The translations under genes and the position numbers were made by a program. A stretch of 9,352 nt of DNA, from contig CAIPGJ010000373.1 in the NCBI GenBank assembly GCA_903864555.1, forward strand, positions 1 through 9,352, given 5' to 3'. Positions 6,628-9,352 of the stretch are shown here, piece after piece. This stretch comes from an uncultured Pseudomonadota bacterium. Its GTDB lineage: Bacteria; Pseudomonadota; Gammaproteobacteria; Burkholderiales; SG8-39. The notes beneath the pieces are model-generated. The model saw only the letters and a program-made list of their open reading frames with translations. It was not told the DNA's origin and did no database searches. How positions within the stretch are numbered: the stretch's first letter is position 1; every line of letters begins with the position of its first letter.

Positions 6628-7605
6628 ATGCACACGACGCTGAAATGGCTGGCCCCGGCCCTGCTGCTGGCCGGCCCCGCGCTCACCGCACCCGCCCTGG
6701 CACAGAACTACCCTGCCCGAGCCGTCAACATCGTTGCACCCTTTGCCCCGGGTGGCAGCACCGACATCATCGCCCGCGCCATGGCCGCCGAGCTGACCCG
6801 GCTGTGGGGCCAGCCGGTGCTGGTGGAGAATCGCGCCGGGGGCAACAGCATCATCGGCACCGAAGTCGTCGCCAAGGCGGCCCCCGATGGCTACACCATC
6901 CTGAATGCCGCGGCCACCTTCGCCACCAACGTCGGCCTCTACGACAGCAAGCTGCCCTATGACATCTTCCGCGACTTCACCCCGGTGCTGCTGATCAACA
7001 CCACGCCCCTGGCCATGACGGTGTATCCCGGGTTGCCGGCGAAATCGGTGAAGGAACTGATCGCCCTGGCCAAGGCCAAGCCCGGCCAGATGAACTTCGG
7101 CTCCTCGTCCCTGGGCGGCATCAACCACCTGGCGGGCGAGCTGTTCAACATGATGGCCGGCGTGAAGATGGTGCATGTGCCGTACAAGGGCAATGCCCCG
7201 GCCCTGACCGACCTGATGGGCGGGCGGCTGGACTTCGTGTTCAACGGCACCACCTCGGTGCTGTCGCAACTGCAGTCCGGCAAGCTGCGCGCACTGGCCG
7301 TGAGCACCCCGAAGCGCGCCTCGTCCCTGGCTGATGTGCCGACGCTGGATGAATCCGGACTGAAAGGCTTCGATGCCGCTGGCTGGAACGCCTGGGTGGT
7401 CCCGGCCAAGACCCCGGCCACCCTCGTGGCCAAGCTCAATGCCGACGGCAACAAGGCCCTGATGATGCCGGACATGCAGAAACGCCTGATTGCCGACGGC
7501 TCCGAAACCGCCGGCGGCACACCCGATGTGCTGGCCGCCTACCTGCGCGAGGAAGCGACCAAGTGGGCGAAGGTGATCAAGGCGGGGAATATCAGGCCGG
7601 AGTGA
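6628..7605 (+). CDS. Bug/TctC-type periplasmic binding protein (third copy)
   Basis: This 325-residue secreted solute-binding protein belongs to the Bug/TctC family but is distant from the two paralogues at the left of the window. A Leu/Ala-rich signal peptide ends near ALAQ-NYPA (residues 23-30). The ligand loop PFAPGGSTD at 38-46 has the family's standard PGG form. HVPYKG at 183-188 followed by DLMGG, and LRALAVSTPKR after it, are also standard. The frame is open upstream to 6415, but the ATG at 6628 has AAGGAGG 5 nt upstream and begins the signal peptide, so it is the start. It leads the rightward unit with the enolase-superfamily and MmgE/PrpD genes, so it probably binds the substrate those enzymes process, likely an organic acid. 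No TctA/TctB genes accompany it. Confidence 0.96.
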   Translation: MHTTLKWLAPALLLAGPALTAPALAQNYPARAVNIVAPFAPGGSTDIIARAMAAELTRLWGQPVLVENRAGGNSIIGTEVVAKAAPDGYTILNAAATFATNVGLYDSKLPYDIFRDFTPVLLINTTPLAMTVYPGLPAKSVKELIALAKAKPGQMNFGSSSLGGINHLAGELFNMMAGVKMVHVPYKGNAPALTDLMGGRLDFVFNGTTSVLSQLQSGKLRALAVSTPKRASSLADVPTLDESGLKGFDAAGWNAWVVPAKTPATLVAKLNADGNKALMMPDMQKRLIADGSETAGGTPDVLAAYLREEATKWAKVIKAGNIRPE

Positions 7606-7607
7606 AG

Positions 7608-7640
7608 GGGGATTTTGAAAATCCCGGGGAGACATCCCCG
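7608..7640 (+). terminator. Two tandem hairpins after the Bug-protein gene
   Basis: GGGATTT and AAATCCC (7609-7625) form a 7-bp stem with a 3-nt loop, followed by CGGGGA/TCCCCG (7625-7640) with a GACA loop. No U-run follows. The hairpins could attenuate transcription between the abundantly needed binding protein and the enzymes, or protect the 3' end of the first message. Intrinsic termination is not well supported. Confidence 0.35.
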
Positions 7641-7709
7641 AATCCCCTATGAATGCGCTCTGAAAAGCAGGTATTTCAGCGCATAAAATAATCAAGGAGG
7701 CTTTGCAGC

Positions 7710-8879
7710 ATGGCCATCGACCGAATCGAAGTGTGTGTGACTGACCTGACCATACGTCTGCAACGCGAAGTATCGAGTGGCGCCTACGATACCGGGCCCT
7801 TGGGCTCGCTGCTGGGCAAGCCCGTGCTGGTGAAGATCCACGCCGACGGCGTGGTGGGCTATGGGCAGATCCGGCCCATCAGTCCCGGTCATTTCATGCC
7901 GGATACGGTCGGCAGCATGATCAGCGCCATCATCGACATCTATGCACCGCGGCTGATCGGCAAGGACATCCTGGACTTCGAGAACCTGATGACCATGTTC
8001 GACCTGGCATTGCCCGGCAACATGAATGCCCGCGCCGCCATTGACCATGCCTTGCATGACGCCGCCGGCAAGGCCCTGAATCTGCCGGTATACAAGCTGC
8101 TGGGTGGCCTGTGCCAGCCACGCATCCCCCTGGAGTGGTCGGTGGGTCTGGCCACGCCAGAGAAAATGGCGGCAGACGTCCGGCGTGCCAGGGAAGAATT
8201 TGGTATCACGGTGGCCTGCCTCAAAGCCGGTGGCAAGGGTGGCTGGGAACGCGATGTAGCCAATTTCATCGCCGTTCGGGAAGCGGTCGGACCTGATATC
8301 GCCATCGGCATGGACCCGAACGAGGGCTGGACGGTTTCGGAAACGCTGCGGGTGCTGCGCCACCTCGAGCCTCATGGCCTCGACTATCTGGAGCAGCCGG
8401 TCAAGCGCCAGAACATCGCCGGCATGGCCACCATACGCAAGGAGATGAAGGGCATCCCGCTGATGGCGGACGAAGGCATCATGACGCTGGCCGACAGCTT
8501 CGCCCTGGCCAAGGCCGAGGCGGTGGATGTGTTCTGCCTCAAGCTCTACAAGGTCGGTGGCCTGCATGCGGGAAAGAAGATTGCCGCAGTCGCCGAGGCC
8601 TCCGGTATTCAGTTGAATGTCGGGGGGCTGGCGGTGCAATCGCAACTGGAGGCCGCCGCCGGCGCGCATTTTTATGCCAGCTGTCCGGAAAGACTGATCA
8701 TGCCGGCCGCCGAGTTCGTCTTCGGTGTCGGCGGCCTGGGCCCCGACCCCATCGTGCCGGAGACCGACTTTGTCGTGGTGGACGGGCATGTCACGGTGCC
8801 ATCGAGGCCAGGACTGGGCATCACCGTGGACGAGAAGGCCCTCAAGCGCCACACGCTGAAGCACGAGGTTGTGCAGTGA
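7710..8879 (+). CDS. Enolase-superfamily enzyme, MLE/mandelate racemase group
   Basis: This 389-residue enzyme should abstract a proton alpha to a carboxylate and stabilise the enolate on Mg2+. An N-terminal capping domain is followed by a barrel from about 140. Visible residues are the metal ligands D202 (GMDPNEGW), E228 (YLEQP) and D254 (MADEG), the acid/base K172 (CLKAGG) and K278 on the sixth strand (CLKLYKVGG). A Lys on each face resembles the muconate-lactonizing/dipeptide epimerase group rather than mandelate racemase, which uses His on the second face. The family's K-x-K has become C170-x-K172, losing the first Lys. The start has AAGGAGG 9 nt upstream. The gene lies 104 bp after the binding protein and its stop overlaps the next start, so it is cotranscribed with the MmgE/PrpD gene. 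It could be a cycloisomerase, epimerase or sugar-acid dehydratase; the substrate cannot be read from sequence. Confidence 0.93.
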   Translation: MAIDRIEVCVTDLTIRLQREVSSGAYDTGPLGSLLGKPVLVKIHADGVVGYGQIRPISPGHFMPDTVGSMISAIIDIYAPRLIGKDILDFENLMTMFDLALPGNMNARAAIDHALHDAAGKALNLPVYKLLGGLCQPRIPLEWSVGLATPEKMAADVRRAREEFGITVACLKAGGKGGWERDVANFIAVREAVGPDIAIGMDPNEGWTVSETLRVLRHLEPHGLDYLEQPVKRQNIAGMATIRKEMKGIPLMADEGIMTLADSFALAKAEAVDVFCLKLYKVGGLHAGKKIAAVAEASGIQLNVGGLAVQSQLEAAAGAHFYASCPERLIMPAAEFVFGVGGLGPDPIVPETDFVVVDGHVTVPSRPGLGITVDEKALKRHTLKHEVVQ

Positions 8880-9352
8880 CATCGCCCCTGCCCTCATCCT
8901 CCGGTGCCACGGCCTTGTTCGGACGCTGGGCGTCCGGACTGACCTACGAGTCGATCCCACGCGAAGTACTGGACCACGCCAGGTTGTGCCTGCTCGACTG
9001 CATCGGCAGCGCCCTGTATGGATCGACACAGCAATGGGGCCGCATTGCGGCGACCACGGCAGCGGAAATGAGCAGCGGACACGCCACGCTCTGGGGGCAT
9101 GCCGCCACCTCGGGCGTATCGGATGCCGCGCTGGTCAATGGCACCGCCGCGCATGGCTTCGAAATCGACGATGTGCACGTCAGCTCGCTGATGCACCCGG
9201 GCGCGGTGACCATTCCCGCCGCATTCGCACTGGCGGAGCGTGACCATGCCGACGGTCGCCGCCTGCTCACCGCCATCGTGGCAGGCTATGAAATCGGACT
9301 GCGCACCGGCATCTGTGCCGGCATTCCACACTGCATTCAGGGTTTCCATCCG
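8876..9352 (+). CDS. MmgE/PrpD-family protein, 3' end outside the window
   Basis: The first 159 codons of an MmgE/PrpD-family gene are present; family members run to about 450-500 residues. The family includes 2-methylcitrate dehydratase and cis-aconitate decarboxylase, which act on polycarboxylates. The GTG start overlaps the enolase stop in GTGA, with GAGG 7 nt upstream, indicating translational coupling. Family marks are the N-terminal helix ending CLLDCIGSALYG at 38-49, the conserved segment NGTAAHGFEIDDVH at 88-101 that carries active-site residues in the family, and MHPGAVTIPAAFALAE at 106-121. The usual Ala-Leu-Asp-Phe-Asp-Asp of the active-site segment is changed to Gly-Phe-Glu-Ile-Asp-Asp. 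No signal peptide is seen, so it is cytoplasmic. With the enolase-superfamily enzyme and binding protein it suggests degradation of an imported organic acid. The exact substrate is unknown. Confidence 0.93.
   Translation, partial: MTSPLPSSSGATALFGRWASGLTYESIPREVLDHARLCLLDCIGSALYGSTQQWGRIAATTAAEMSSGHATLWGHAATSGVSDAALVNGTAAHGFEIDDVHVSSLMHPGAVTIPAAFALAERDHADGRRLLTAIVAGYEIGLRTGICAGIPHCIQGFHP

Noticed and set aside
7660..7679. CTGAAA/TTTCAG inverted repeat before the enolase-superfamily gene
   Set aside because: It has only 6-bp arms around an 8-bp spacer, with no promoter nearby that I can support, so chance is likely.
7684..7689. TAAAAT as a -10 box for the enolase-superfamily gene
   Set aside because: The implied start point would fall inside or at the ribosome-binding site (around 7694-7700), and there is no -35 match.
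6403..7695. Minus-strand open frame extending upstream of ATG 6402
   Set aside because: This part lies antisense to the third Bug-protein gene. Only the last 92 codons, from ATG 6402 with AAGGAG upstream, read like the selenoprotein.
7692..9029. Minus-strand 445-codon frame
   Set aside because: It is the antisense shadow of the enolase-superfamily and MmgE/PrpD genes, with no family resemblance.

Overview
The window is a GC-rich bacterial segment. Three tripartite-tricarboxylate-type (Bug/TctC) periplasmic binding proteins without transporter genes beside them, plus an enolase-superfamily enzyme and an MmgE/PrpD protein, suggest a Betaproteobacterium, probably Burkholderiales. That placement is inference from gene content and base composition.

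The central finding is a selenoprotein gene that ordinary gene calling would split. On the minus strand a reading frame starts at 6402 and meets an in-frame TGA at 6126-6124. It continues in the same frame as Gly-Ser-Cys, without another stop, to the TAA at 4753. The codons at the TGA therefore read U-G-S-C, the signature of the family named 'UGSC family (seleno)protein'. A perfect 8-bp stem with a 3-nt loop beginning with G lies just after the TGA, where a bacterial SECIS element belongs. The next gene downstream, 24 bp away on the same strand, is selB, the elongation factor that delivers selenocysteyl-tRNA to such codons. Reading the TGA as selenocysteine gives one 549-residue protein with Sec at position 93. 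selA, selC and selD are not in the window.

Minus strand, right to left in coordinates: UGSC selenoprotein (6402-4753), selB (4728-2713), a 391-bp gap with an AT-rich island, then two tandem paralogous Bug-type binding proteins (2320-1352 and 1294-335). The remaining 334 bp hold a duplicated 21-bp repeat and hairpins, with no supportable gene.

Plus strand, rightward: a 225-bp divergent region (6403-6627) with a TATAAT box and a perfect 9-bp-arm palindrome. It is followed by a third Bug-type binding protein (6628-7605), an MLE/mandelate-racemase-type enolase-superfamily enzyme (7710-8879), and an MmgE/PrpD-family gene that overlaps the enolase stop by 4 bp and runs off the window. This arm looks like uptake and catabolism of an organic acid of unknown identity. 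The palindrome lies between the two arms, so one regulator could control both; that is inference.
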